This document shows, one piece after another, positions 11,395-21,100 of a DNA stretch of 22,024 bases. Source of the stretch: a virus. The position numbers were made by a program, and so were the translations under genes. The notes under the pieces were generated by a model that was given only the letters and a program-made list of their open reading frames with translations, was not told the DNA's origin and did not search any database. Numbering within the stretch: position 1 is the stretch's first letter; the number at the start of each line of letters is the position of its first letter. The stretch spans positions 1 through 22,024 of the IMG/VR virus record IMGVR_UViG_3300037434_000061; one strand, given 5' to 3'.

Positions 11395-14300
11395 TTAACT
11401 CCAAGTCCTCATGGAGTATTTAAATGTTCCGTTAAATCCAGTACTTGCAGATGTATATGTTATCACAACATTTGATCCAACAATCTCTGCTCCCAGTGTT
11501 ACGTTTGTAGAACCGGTCTCTGTAAAGTCATCACTCTCACTTGTTATCGTTGTGTTATTAGCTACTAGTAGACGACCTGTTCTGTTATCGCCATCTCTAA
11601 CTATAGAGTATTCAATTACAGCGTTTGCGTTCGTTGAAGCAGTGTATGAGAACAATGCCGCAGGGGAAGAAGTATTGTCTACGATAGTTATAGGTACACT
11701 TAATATGCTCTGTTGAAGTCCATTTAAGTTAATGAGTCCATTTGCAGAATCGATTAGGAAATTGCTGTTCCCGTCTAAGATGCCGCCATTGTTAAATTGT
11801 ATAGATTCATTTGGACCACCAGCTGCAGCACTGCTGCCGCCTCCACTGTAGCTAGGAACGCCACCTGGACCGCCTGCTGAGTTTGACCACCTACGGATCA
11901 TGAATTTCATTGTAGCGTAAGAGCCAGTAGAGGTTGTAGTGTAAAGAAGACTAAATACTCCTGATACTATCTCACCAGTAAAGCTTGTTCCACTGTTGTT
12001 AATGTAGGCACCGCCCTGTGCTACTTCAACGTTAACGCCATCAGTAGTTACATATAGTGTGCCAGTATCTCTCGCTGTTCCTCTAATGATAGAGAAATCA
12101 ATGATCATATTCTCGCTGCCGGTATAGTTAAAGCTACTTACTACACCATTAGTAGTGTTGTCATTTAAAGTACTTGTCAATAAGCTAGATTGTTCAAAAT
12201 AGTCAGTTCCATTGAAGTACCTAACGAAACTATTAAAGCCCCAAGTTGTACCGTTAAATATACCAACTTGATCTGCGAAACTGTTACCATTTTTGACTAT
12301 AACTGTATCTGCCTTACTTGGATTAGGTAAGCCGTTAAACAGCAACTGTTGTGTCCATCCTGTGATGAGGGTACCAGTTCCATTGGCCATGTAGATTTCG
12401 TTGTTTCCAGAACCTAAGTTAGAAAACAATACCGTATCACCGGCTTGAACGTCGAAACCATCTTCTACTACTGGATTTCCAGTTGGAAGAGTGGTGCTGA
12501 TAGGATCATAGTAAGTAACTGCTATTAGAGATGATCCGCCTGGAACTAGAGGTATAGCGCCTATAACTTCTGCACCGTTCCATAGGTAGACATTATCGTC
12601 TCCAAGTCTACTTGCGATAATGATAACATTTTCATCAATTGGCACATTAGCATTATTAGCAACAACTATAGAAGGCGTGTTAGCGGCATTTCTGTTTATT
12701 ACAACGTATGCAGATTGATTTGTTAATAGTGATATTCCGGGTGAACCAGAAGGTAAACTGATTACTGAGTTACCAGGAGATCCTGGTTGTAAGATCGTTA
12801 ATGTGCTGCTCGCTGGTAAGAAAGTGAGTTGCTGTGCGCTACCGCTTGTAGTATTAACCGCAGTCGAAGCATTACATAGATACTTAACAGTTTTATCTTG
12901 CGCTTTGTCTGCCATCATCGCAGTGAGTTTCGCACTACGGATTGTTAAATTATCGGTTATAGAAGAGTTATAATTTGCTAGGTTCCAAAGAGTGTTATAT
13001 GGACCAGTGAAGTAATCAGGATATGTCTCTGCAAGAGAGCTCATGCCTATGAATCTTTGAATGTTATCAGAGTCACCTTCACCGATGTCGATAGTTTCAC
13101 CTTGAACAACCTTAGTGATACCTTCTTCAGAACGAACGTCAAGGCGAGCTAATGTTGCTGTACCAGCTGATTCAGGAGCAGGAGGTCCAACAGATGTTCC
13201 TAATGTAATTGCAGATGCTGCACTGATAGTGACTGCACCATTAAGAGCAATCAAGCTACCGTTTACCGAACCACCATCTATTGTTACGCTGGCGTGAGCA
13301 ATCAAAGTTCCTTCGAAGGTACCGGTTCCACTAACATTTAATGTTGCAGAAGAACCGATAGCCCAATATAGATTTGATGCTAATGCTCCACCTGTAAACG
13401 CAATAGTTGGAGTTCCACCGGCGCCAGTAGTTAAGGTAGAAGCAGTTTGTATTACGAAGATATCAGTCGCACTACCGTTGAAGGTCAATGTACCGTTTGT
13501 AGAAGTCGCTAATGAAGCTGAACCAGAACTAAATTTATAAACACCTGCACTAAGAGTTTGACCGTCAAGAGATGAAGGAATTATGGTTGCTGTACGTGTA
13601 GATAGATCAGTGTAAGCTGCTGTGGCATCAATCTCAGCTTGCATTGCCGCAGGGTTTGCAATATTCTCTGTGCCGGAAACTGTCCCTGGTGGAAAACCAG
13701 TAACAGAGGTTCCAGGATACAAACCAAGATTTCCGGTGATTACACTTGAACCTACGTTGGTGATTGTTGAGTTAGCTAAAACTGCATAGCTTGCAGCTGT
13801 TGCCATAACTGGACTTCCTGCTGGTGGACTAGGAGGTACTAGCCCAGCAATTGGAAATTGAAATTGAGTTGGAGATCTATAGTTGATTACGTACTCGCCG
13901 TTAAAGTTTGTAGTTCCACCGATGATGATGGTTTCACCAGACTCGAACCCGTTATTAGCAGATTCAGTTGCTGTAGCCACTGTAGTACATAATCCGTAGT
14001 AACCAGTAAAAGATCCTGTAGCAGTGTCCGTTGTATTAAAGAAGAATGTGTTGGCGTCGATGACTTCAACTGTATATGTTCCTGCTTGTCCCACAGGGGC
14101 AGTTACAGTGATACGATCTCCATCTATTAAACCATGTCCTGTTGCAATAACTTCTGCAACTGTTCCAGTTGGAGAAGCAGCTGAACCATCGGTTACGGTT
14201 AATGTACCAGAAACGGTAACAGCACTTATGCTTCCGATTCCCTCGATCGTATCGCTACGTAGAACTAACCAAAGGAAGTTTCCACCGGCTTCAGCGATAG

Positions 14301-15630
14301 CTGGATTAGATCTAGCTTGAATCTGTATGTCGCTTATTGGATAGATACCTTGATTAAATGTAGCTAATGTTACCGAAGTTAATCCTTGATAAGCTCCGCT
14401 TAGTAATACTGATTTAGCGTTGGCTGCAGTAGTAACAGAGCCAGTACCATTTGTACCACTATAGAATTGTTCAACCTGTAATGTATAGTTGCTTGGATCG
14501 CCTACTGCACTAACCCAATCACCGGCACTTAACTCTGAAAAGAATCCAATAGATCCGTTAGGAGTATTGAGATAAGTGGATCCGTTAGTCCATAGAATTG
14601 CTTCATTGAGAGAGTTAACAGGTTGTGTATTTGCTAATGAGATATACCCAACATATTCATCAGGAATGTCGATAGTTCCTGCTTGAATAGTGATATCTTG
14701 CGGTGAGTTTGTGCTCTTGATTACTAGATTTTCAGTGAGTGTTAATTCACCTGGAACAGAAGAACTGTGTTTATACTTTCCTTTAGAGTAGAAAGTTATA
14801 TTGAGATCGTTGAATAAATTTATTAAGCTAAAGGTAGAGTTATCTTCGTACCAGTATTGCGAACCGCCAAGGTTGGCAAGCTGCGTCATTACCGCGTCCA
14901 TCCACTCTTTCATTGAGGTGAGATTCTTGTCGCCACCTTGAAATGGATTTGGTCCTGATGAGGAAGTAAGGGTGATTGGGGTTTCCATCTGCTCGTATTG
15001 AGCACTTGGTAAAGCTGGCCATTGAAATCTATTAGCAGGATTAGGATCGATACCGCCGGTACCGAGACGGAACATCATCGGTCTTGCGTCTTCAATACTT
15101 GTGATAACTGAAGGACCAACCTTTATGATTGCGACTGGAACTGTATTATCTGGGAATGAACCTGTTGATACGTTGACTTGAACTTGAATTACTGATTCAG
15201 TGTTTACTTCCTGAGTGAACTCGCCGCCGGTATCTCCGTTAGCGTTTGGATCCCAGAAAGCTCTTGTATCCGCTGCAGCACCTATAGTTGTAAAAACAAG
15301 GTAGACATAATTTGTAGCGTTTTTAATTAATGCAGGAACTAATGGTTGAGCGTTAGGATCTCCGACTGGTAGACCATAGTAAAATGATCCCGCAGCAGAG
15401 CCTGGGTAGTACATTGCGGAGTCAGCGATATTGATAGCGCAATTTTGAGTTCCAATTGCACTAGCTGGATTAGCAACATCGAAGCCTTTGATAATGTAAG
15501 GAGTGTCCTCACCTACCAAGGTCTCAATGAAGTATTTCCAGTCCCCTGCTGAGTAACTATCGATACTTAGTAAATCAGGGAGATCTAGTCGCTCCGCAGA
15601 GCTAATAAGTAAGCGTCCTAATACAGCCAA
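11395..15630 (-). CDS. Very large baseplate/tail-fibre protein with an embedded ice-binding-type (DUF3494) domain (1411 aa)
   Basis: Residues 1-205 form a baseplate/fibre-attachment domain of the type seen in myoviruses (AFWDPNAN at 124-131; VPVAIIK...ITSIEDARPMMFRLG at 164-190). About 205-470 is beta-rich with no firm family. Residues 470-598 are GHGL-x-DGD-type beta domains. Residues 607-812 are a complete DUF3494 ice-binding domain. Residues 815-1150 contain further beta segments. A tandem pair of 100-residue domains closes the protein at 1152-1249 and 1305-1411, separated by a glycine linker and an ESIQFNNGG fibre element. The start is TTG (15630-15628) with AAGGAG five bases upstream, and an in-frame TAA lies just upstream. 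It follows J-like and I-like genes, which corresponds to the P2 H (tail fibre) position. Confidence 0.82.
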   Translation of the reverse strand: MAVLGRLLISSAERLDLPDLLSIDSYSAGDWKYFIETLVGEDTPYIIKGFDVANPASAIGTQNCAINIADSAMYYPGSAAGSFYYGLPVGDPNAQPLVPALIKNATNYVYLVFTTIGAAADTRAFWDPNANGDTGGEFTQEVNTESVIQVQVNVSTGSFPDNTVPVAIIKVGPSVITSIEDARPMMFRLGTGGIDPNPANRFQWPALPSAQYEQMETPITLTSSSGPNPFQGGDKNLTSMKEWMDAVMTQLANLGGSQYWYEDNSTFSLINLFNDLNITFYSKGKYKHSSSVPGELTLTENLVIKSTNSPQDITIQAGTIDIPDEYVGYISLANTQPVNSLNEAILWTNGSTYLNTPNGSIGFFSELSAGDWVSAVGDPSNYTLQVEQFYSGTNGTGSVTTAANAKSVLLSGAYQGLTSVTLATFNQGIYPISDIQIQARSNPAIAEAGGNFLWLVLRSDTIEGIGSISAVTVSGTLTVTDGSAASPTGTVAEVIATGHGLIDGDRITVTAPVGQAGTYTVEVIDANTFFFNTTDTATGSFTGYYGLCTTVATATESANNGFESGETIIIGGTTNFNGEYVINYRSPTQFQFPIAGLVPPSPPAGSPVMATAASYAVLANSTITNVGSSVITGNLGLYPGTSVTGFPPGTVSGTENIANPAAMQAEIDATAAYTDLSTRTATIIPSSLDGQTLSAGVYKFSSGSASLATSTNGTLTFNGSATDIFVIQTASTLTTGAGGTPTIAFTGGALASNLYWAIGSSATLNVSGTGTFEGTLIAHASVTIDGGSVNGSLIALNGAVTISAASAITLGTSVGPPAPESAGTATLARLDVRSEEGITKVVQGETIDIGEGDSDNIQRFIGMSSLAETYPDYFTGPYNTLWNLANYNSSITDNLTIRSAKLTAMMADKAQDKTVKYLCNASTAVNTTSGSAQQLTFLPASSTLTILQPGSPGNSVISLPSGSPGISLLTNQSAYVVINRNAANTPSIVVANNANVPIDENVIIIASRLGDDNVYLWNGAEVIGAIPLVPGGSSLIAVTYYDPISTTLPTGNPVVEDGFDVQAGDTVLFSNLGSGNNEIYMANGTGTLITGWTQQLLFNGLPNPSKADTVIVKNGNSFADQVGIFNGTTWGFNSFVRYFNGTDYFEQSSLLTSTLNDNTTNGVVSSFNYTGSENMIIDFSIIRGTARDTGTLYVTTDGVNVEVAQGGAYINNSGTSFTGEIVSGVFSLLYTTTSTGSYATMKFMIRRWSNSAGGPGGVPSYSGGGSSAAAGGPNESIQFNNGGILDGNSNFLIDSANGLINLNGLQQSILSVPITIVDNTSSPAALFSYTASTNANAVIEYSIVRDGDNRTGRLLVANNTTITSESDDFTETGSTNVTLGAEIVGSNVVITYTSASTGFNGTFKYSMRTWS
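11398..12177 (-). repeat. Tandem C-terminal domains of the 1411-aa protein
   Basis: Residues 1152-1249 (11884-12177) and 1305-1411 (11398-11718) share the pattern DNT...SF-x-YT...I-(D/E)-(F/Y)-SI-x-R...TG-x-L...EIV...V-x-I-x-YTS-x-STG...K-x-(S/M)-x-R-x-WS. They are homologous domains separated by a Gly-rich linker. Confidence 0.7.
13195..13812 (-). other. DUF3494 / ice-binding-protein domain, copy A (domain within the 1411-aa protein)
   Basis: Residues 607-812 carry the hallmark order of the ice-binding family (Pfam PF11999). These are ASYAVLANSTITNVGSS, VITGNLGLYPGTSVTGFPPG, an IANPAAMQAEI helix start, a SSLDGQTLSAGVYKF strand, TLTFNGSATDIFVIQTASTL, NLYWAIGSSATLN and GSLIALNGAVTIS. The length of about 205 residues equals a whole single domain. 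The flanking linkers are proline-rich (PPSPPAGSP before, GPPAPES after). Domain identity is from family knowledge, and ice binding itself is not shown. Confidence 0.88.
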
Positions 15631-15666
15631 GTTGTCTCCTTAACTTAAATTATACTGCAACATGTC

Positions 15667-18168
15667 TTAATTACTCACTACTGTGTAAGTTGGAAGCACA
15701 CTATAAAGTTGATCTGGGTAACGTACCAAGAAATCTATGAAGATACCAGCACTTGCTACTGATTCTATCAGCTTCTCAAGGGTAACTCTAACGTCCCCTG
15801 GGTTGGTGATATAAGGCGGGTATTCAGTGCCAACTCCACTCATTATGTGTGGGCCCTTGTTGTTAATGGATACTACGCCCGAACCGTTTGCGTGATTGTA
15901 TAGAAAAATGTACGACGGATCTAGGACCAAAGTAGTGCTATTAGGGGCGTACAGGTATCTTACGGGTCCCTCTTGAGTATCAAGTCCATAGTCAAAGACT
16001 ATGAAACCGCCGCTTGACGGTATAGTATTTGAACTTAGGTTTAATAGAGGAATGGTCTTACCGGCCTGAATGCTACCAGTGATTTTAGCAGTATTGTCAG
16101 AGAGTACGAATGGAGCTGCTAGGTCCCATACGTATGGCCCATATATTCTTGTGAAGCTAACAGGTAAGGCAGCAGTGATTACAACCAACGATCCTGATGG
16201 TGCCATGCCTATAGTATCAACTCTAGCTGTTCCAGGTGCAGTCGCTGTACCGCTTAAACCTATACTGTTGTAGGTAAAAGTGTTGTCGGTTACAGAGGTT
16301 ATTACAAAGCTTCCATTTAAATCTTCATTGAACGTGATAGTTTCAGAGCCACTACCTGTTGCATTCTGAGTCATTGTTACTGTACTTCCAACTATACTAT
16401 CTACCAAGGTTCCAAGTGGAATATTTGTTCCCACTATTGTTTCACCTTTAGAAACAGTCCCTAGAGGCGAAACACCGGTGAGAGTAGGAGTTCCAGTGGT
16501 CAATGTTGCTGTAGAGGTTTGACTAAGGACGCCGCTTGCATTATATATAGAAACTATGTCGCCCACTTTATAATCATGATTAGCAGATGTTGTTGCAGTA
16601 ACAACGTCGCCAGATCTAACTAGAGAGGTTAAAGTGTTTTCATCTAGAGTAGCTAATGCCGGTAAATCAGGCGTTATGTTGTTTAAGGTATTTCCAGCGA
16701 ACTGAACTCCAACGTTAATATTACTTGCTGTAGCTGGAAAATCAACTGTAACCGTACTACCTAAAATGTTCGTTATTAAGGCATATGAAGGCACACCAGG
16801 CATAAATACGCCGTTACCAACTTCTAGACCTACTGTTGAACCTACGTTTGTAATCTGGTTACTGCCTACGGTAGTAGTACCGGTAGTTGCTAAAACCAAC
16901 CTATTAGAGTACGTATACTCGATAGGTCTACCTTGAAATCTTGTGTTAAAGGTTGTTAAAGCTAAAGTGTCTTGGGTAGGGGTTATATATCTAGTTTGAA
17001 TTTCTTCAACTTCCTGAAGCCAAAAGGTTCCAGTCATGGGAAACTGAGAGGCGTCGGCAACGGTAATAGAAGTAGGAGAATTGGTTGTAGTAACTAAACT
17101 CTCTGAACCGTTGATGTGAGCAGCACCTATCAAGGATCTCTTAACTACTGGCGGGGTAGCGGGCATCTCAACAATAACTTCACCAGGAGTTACTTCCCAC
17201 GTTACTGCGCGATTGTTCTGCGTATATACTACATACTTGTTTGGCGTAAAGAACTTAGTCTGTGTGTCATCTGTCTGAGTATATGTACCAGGTGTTGCAA
17301 ATAGATTTGTAATAGTGAACGAATTGTTTCCTAAGTTGATACCAGTGATAGGAAAATAACCAGAATTACCTGGTAAAAGAGATATCAAAATATCGCCTAC
17401 CTGCAACATGTTTAGTCCTGGAAGAGTTCCACCTGTATTTTGATAAGTAACTTTCTCACCAACTTTAGTAATAGTCCACTGAGTATTTGATCCGTTGCCG
17501 GCACCAGTTACGAAGCCATTGAATTGAAGGGCTATGTTCGCTCGTCCGCCAACCAGCTGTATAGATCCTTTTGAACCTACTGTGTTGGTGAAGATTTTTA
17601 CATAGAAGTTTTTCGCACCATTGTCGTAGTAGTTTTCGGCAAAGCTATGCTGAGCCTGCCTATTGATAACTGCTGCAACTTCTTGGGCTGTTGCTGCATT
17701 TATATCAGTAAAGTCGGCTGCATTGAAATGTATTAATTCGTCATATATGCCGTCAACAGTGTATTCAAGTTCCCAGCCGCTCTGTAAATTATATGGAGAC
17801 GGTTGTCCTGATTCAACGTAGGCAGTAGTAGTTTCTTTAGCAAAAAAGATATTAAGCAGCTGATCGACGATCAACTTAACTTGCTTAGGTTGATAAGCCA
17901 TTATCGGTATGAATTTTTTAAACGTAGTATCATCCATGCCTACTCCGGCAGGTCTTTGAACTCCGTCATTAGCAGCGAGATTGTCTAGGTATGGTGCGTA
18001 AGCTGTTTTAAGAAAAAACTGCTTCTTTACTTCTACCAACAGGTCAACTATATTATTATCAGATGCGCCAAGAGCGGTAATTAGCGCCAACCAGTTAGGA
18101 TTAGTCCTAGTGTTATAGTGCGCTGGCATCAGATCATGAAGTTGATCGATTTTATCTTGGTTATTCAT
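15667..18168 (-). CDS. P2 gpI-like baseplate/tail protein with large beta insertions (833 aa)
   Basis: The first 80 residues resemble the phage tail protein I family in layout: DQLHDLMPAHY, a helical region, then LKTAYAPYLDNLAANDGVQR (53-72), a dTA...Ld.la...gv.R pattern. Gene order supports this, because it directly follows the baseplate J-like gene. The C-terminal 770-833 (HIMSGVGTEYPPYITNPGD and following) is probably the baseplate-facing part. Between them lie beta domains, one of which (about 519-650) is interrupted by another domain (547-616). At 833 residues it is several times longer than P2 gpI, so the bulk is accessory. The start ATG is one base after the upstream stop and has no Shine-Dalgarno, so it depends on translational coupling. 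Confidence 0.78.
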   Translation of the reverse strand: MNNQDKIDQLHDLMPAHYNTRTNPNWLALITALGASDNNIVDLLVEVKKQFFLKTAYAPYLDNLAANDGVQRPAGVGMDDTTFKKFIPIMAYQPKQVKLIVDQLLNIFFAKETTTAYVESGQPSPYNLQSGWELEYTVDGIYDELIHFNAADFTDINAATAQEVAAVINRQAQHSFAENYYDNGAKNFYVKIFTNTVGSKGSIQLVGGRANIALQFNGFVTGAGNGSNTQWTITKVGEKVTYQNTGGTLPGLNMLQVGDILISLLPGNSGYFPITGINLGNNSFTITNLFATPGTYTQTDDTQTKFFTPNKYVVYTQNNRAVTWEVTPGEVIVEMPATPPVVKRSLIGAAHINGSESLVTTTNSPTSITVADASQFPMTGTFWLQEVEEIQTRYITPTQDTLALTTFNTRFQGRPIEYTYSNRLVLATTGTTTVGSNQITNVGSTVGLEVGNGVFMPGVPSYALITNILGSTVTVDFPATASNINVGVQFAGNTLNNITPDLPALATLDENTLTSLVRSGDVVTATTSANHDYKVGDIVSIYNASGVLSQTSTATLTTGTPTLTGVSPLGTVSKGETIVGTNIPLGTLVDSIVGSTVTMTQNATGSGSETITFNEDLNGSFVITSVTDNTFTYNSIGLSGTATAPGTARVDTIGMAPSGSLVVITAALPVSFTRIYGPYVWDLAAPFVLSDNTAKITGSIQAGKTIPLLNLSSNTIPSSGGFIVFDYGLDTQEGPVRYLYAPNSTTLVLDPSYIFLYNHANGSGVVSINNKGPHIMSGVGTEYPPYITNPGDVRVTLEKLIESVASAGIFIDFLVRYPDQLYSVLPTYTVVSN
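16321..16530 (-). other. Domain nested inside another beta domain of the gpI-like protein
   Basis: The outer domain reads VVTATTSANHDYKVGDIVS (522-540) and resumes at DLNGSFVITSVTDNTFTYN (616-634), halves that normally adjoin. The insert (about 547-616) has a GETIVGTNIPLGTLVDSIVG core. A related element, GNGVFMPGVPSYALITNILG, occurs at 451-470 of the same protein. Confidence 0.6.
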
Positions 18169-18169
18169 A

Positions 18170-21100
18170 TTATGACAAGCTTATGTTGTTAGGGCTTATT
18201 ATTGCTTTCTCGTTACTTGCTAAGGTTATACTTTGTGTACTTGGTACAGGATTAGTGAACACAACCGAAGCAACTCCAGTGATAGGCTGAATGTCAGCTA
18301 TGATCTGTGACATAACAATAGGAGCTCCAACAGCTAAGCCATCAATGTAGTTAATGATAGTAGATTGAATGCTGTTTGAAACATCGCCTAAGTTAACACC
18401 GGCATTTGTGATCACAGTGAGGGCAAGATTAACTTGGAACGGCAATGGAGGCAATGTTTCAATCGCACTTCCTACAGCTCTTTGTCCTGGGAAATCTGCA
18501 GCATCTGGCTCAAAGCCGTCAACTATGCGTTGAACTTTTTGTAGCAACCCTGTATAGTATGTGTATCCATCTGTACCTATTACAACGTTGTTACTGTAAC
18601 CTAACTTACCTAAGTGAGTTATGCTAGAGTTATTTGCAGGAGTGAATTTATAGTCTCTGCTATACGGAGTTATGAATATGTCTCTTAGATTGCTGTTGAC
18701 GCCATCTAATGCTGCATACTTCACTTCTCTTATAGTATAGAACTTATTAGCAAGACTTTCTATTATGTAGAAACCATCTGAACTAACAGATAGGTCACCA
18801 GTGTTTGAAACTACTGCAGCAGAGTTAATAACTCTTAAGAACGGTCTGTAGTTAGATTCTGTACCGTATTCAACGATATTAAAGTTACCTGTATTGTTAA
18901 TATTAAACCAACCTGCTTCAACTATATTCTGTACGAATAGTGTGTCGCCAACTGTTACGGAGTCACCTTCGTAAATAGCAATATCGTTAGCACTATTTAA
19001 GAACACACCTTGATCGTAATCTGTTGATTCTCTATAGATCACGCCCACTGTTGTTTCACTTGTTCCTGCATAGTTACCACCTAAAGTGATTTGAGTAGCT
19101 AGAGCAGGATTAGAGTTATTTAAACTTAAAACTTGTAAGAAATATGTTTCAGGGTCAGCTAGTTTCTTTACCCAATCTCCAACTTGTATATACTTGAATG
19201 CACCAGTAACACCAGTGATGGTATTAGTGTTTGTAGTAAATACTACATCCACACCTTGGTTATTCATTGGTCTCAATGTGTTCAATTGATCTGTACCAGA
19301 TGAATTCAAGAAGATAATAGAGTTGTTATCAACAGCTAATACTCTGAATAGTCCGTTATTGTTAGAAGCAAATGTAGTTCCACTTAAAGATATGTAGTCA
19401 TCTACAGCAACGCCGCAATCCACGAAGCTCGGTGATTGTCCATTTTGACAATTCAATCTCATTAAGTTGTTGAAGCCAAGAGATTGGATTCTATAACGAC
19501 TCTGAGTCAATGTAGACTGAATCAATGAAGCGTATGTAGGAGTTTCAGTGAAATTTGATCCTGATAGAGAGAACGTTAACTGAGTAGGTCCTACGACTGT
19601 AACTGTGTAAACTCCATCTGGTATGTTAGTGCTATCACGTAGGTCAATAGTATCTCCACTATTTAGGAAGTGCGGAGTTGATGTAAACACTGTCACAACG
19701 TTAGATGTACGGCTTAATGTAGCTACTGGGACGTAAGCTGCGTGCGCTAATGTCCATTGGATGATCGGTGTTGGACAGATTTGAACTGTTCCGGCTCCAA
19801 CAGTTGTTGAAGACATAGCAACGCCAAAAGGATTTATAACATCAACATAGTTAGAACCAATGTTTACGGCAACGATTGGAAGACCTGAAACTACTCCATC
19901 GCCAGATGGTTTAGCTAAATTCTGCTGAGACCAACCGGTTGTACCGAATGCATAAAGAAGGTCGCCTGGATTCACTGTAGAGAAATTAATTCCTGAGCCG
20001 GTAGCTGTCCATCTCCAAACGAAACCAGCAGGCCAAGCTGGAGAGTATGTTGATCCTACATCAGTTATAGTGAATGCAGTTCCAGAAACTATACCTACGC
20101 TCTTAGGGTTGTACTCGTATTCAATGGCATTTGTAACAGGGTTTAAGTTTACTGTGGTAATAGTGTCTGATGACTGTAGACGGTTAAGTCTTGCTACTCC
20201 TGCAGTGTTTTCTAATAGAACTGTGTCACCCACGCTGAATGTATCTGGGAAGGCTGGCACCTGAACTGTTAAGTAACTTCCACTTCCGTCTGTTTCAACG
20301 ATAGCTGGAGTTTGAATGTACATCTTTGATTGGTTACCTGTACCACCAAGAACTTCTACTGCACCAGCAGAACCAAGTTGCTTTGATTGTATCTGAACAT
20401 TTTTTCTATCATCAGCAATGTCAACTGTGGCAACGATAGGTAATTGTGAAAGAGCTGGCTGTGTAAACTGATGGTATAAGTTTTGTACAGTTACTGGAAT
20501 GAGTTTGAATAATTCACCGTTAGTCGCTACATTGTAGTTAGGTGCTGTATCCATTGAATATATAGATGGTTGTGCGCCTTGTAGAACGAACGGCATCTTC
20601 ATTGTAAAGTTAGGGTTTGGATTTTCAAATGTCTTAACCCAATTAACGCCGTCGTACATTCCAATGTAACTATTTCCTGGAGTGTATCCATAAGCTAATG
20701 TGGCCGCAGTCTCTTCTTGTGTAGCAAGCGAGATAGTGAGAGCACTATTGCCTACTGGGGTAGCAGACATTAAGGTACTGTTGTTGATCGTGGTAGAGAT
20801 GTTTAAAGTTGAAACACCTGTAAGTGGGAATATGCTTAGACCAACAGGATTGTTTATAACTTCTGGAGTAGCTGATGAACCAGCAACAGATGAAACTGTA
20901 AAGCCAGAGGTTCCAGCGTTTCCAGCAGGAACATTGCCGTTGAAAGTATTTGTAATAGTAACTACATTAGTTGAAACTGCTGGAGTTCCAAATGAAGCGT
21001 CACCTGTTACTGCTGCTTGAATTGCTAAAGCTACTGTGTTTGCACTAGCTCCTGCAGTTAAAGTAGATACTCTGATTGATCTGTATGCTCCATCGTATGG

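Noticed and set aside
11393-11404. In-frame TTG upstream start for the 147-aa fibre protein
   Set aside because: The TTG is part of the TTGGAG ribosome-binding site. The ATG at 11392 is correctly spaced from it.
13195-13812. Host-derived secreted ice-binding protein or prophage boundary
   Set aside because: There is no signal peptide and no separate start. The domain is in frame within a long phage tail protein with phage genes on both sides.
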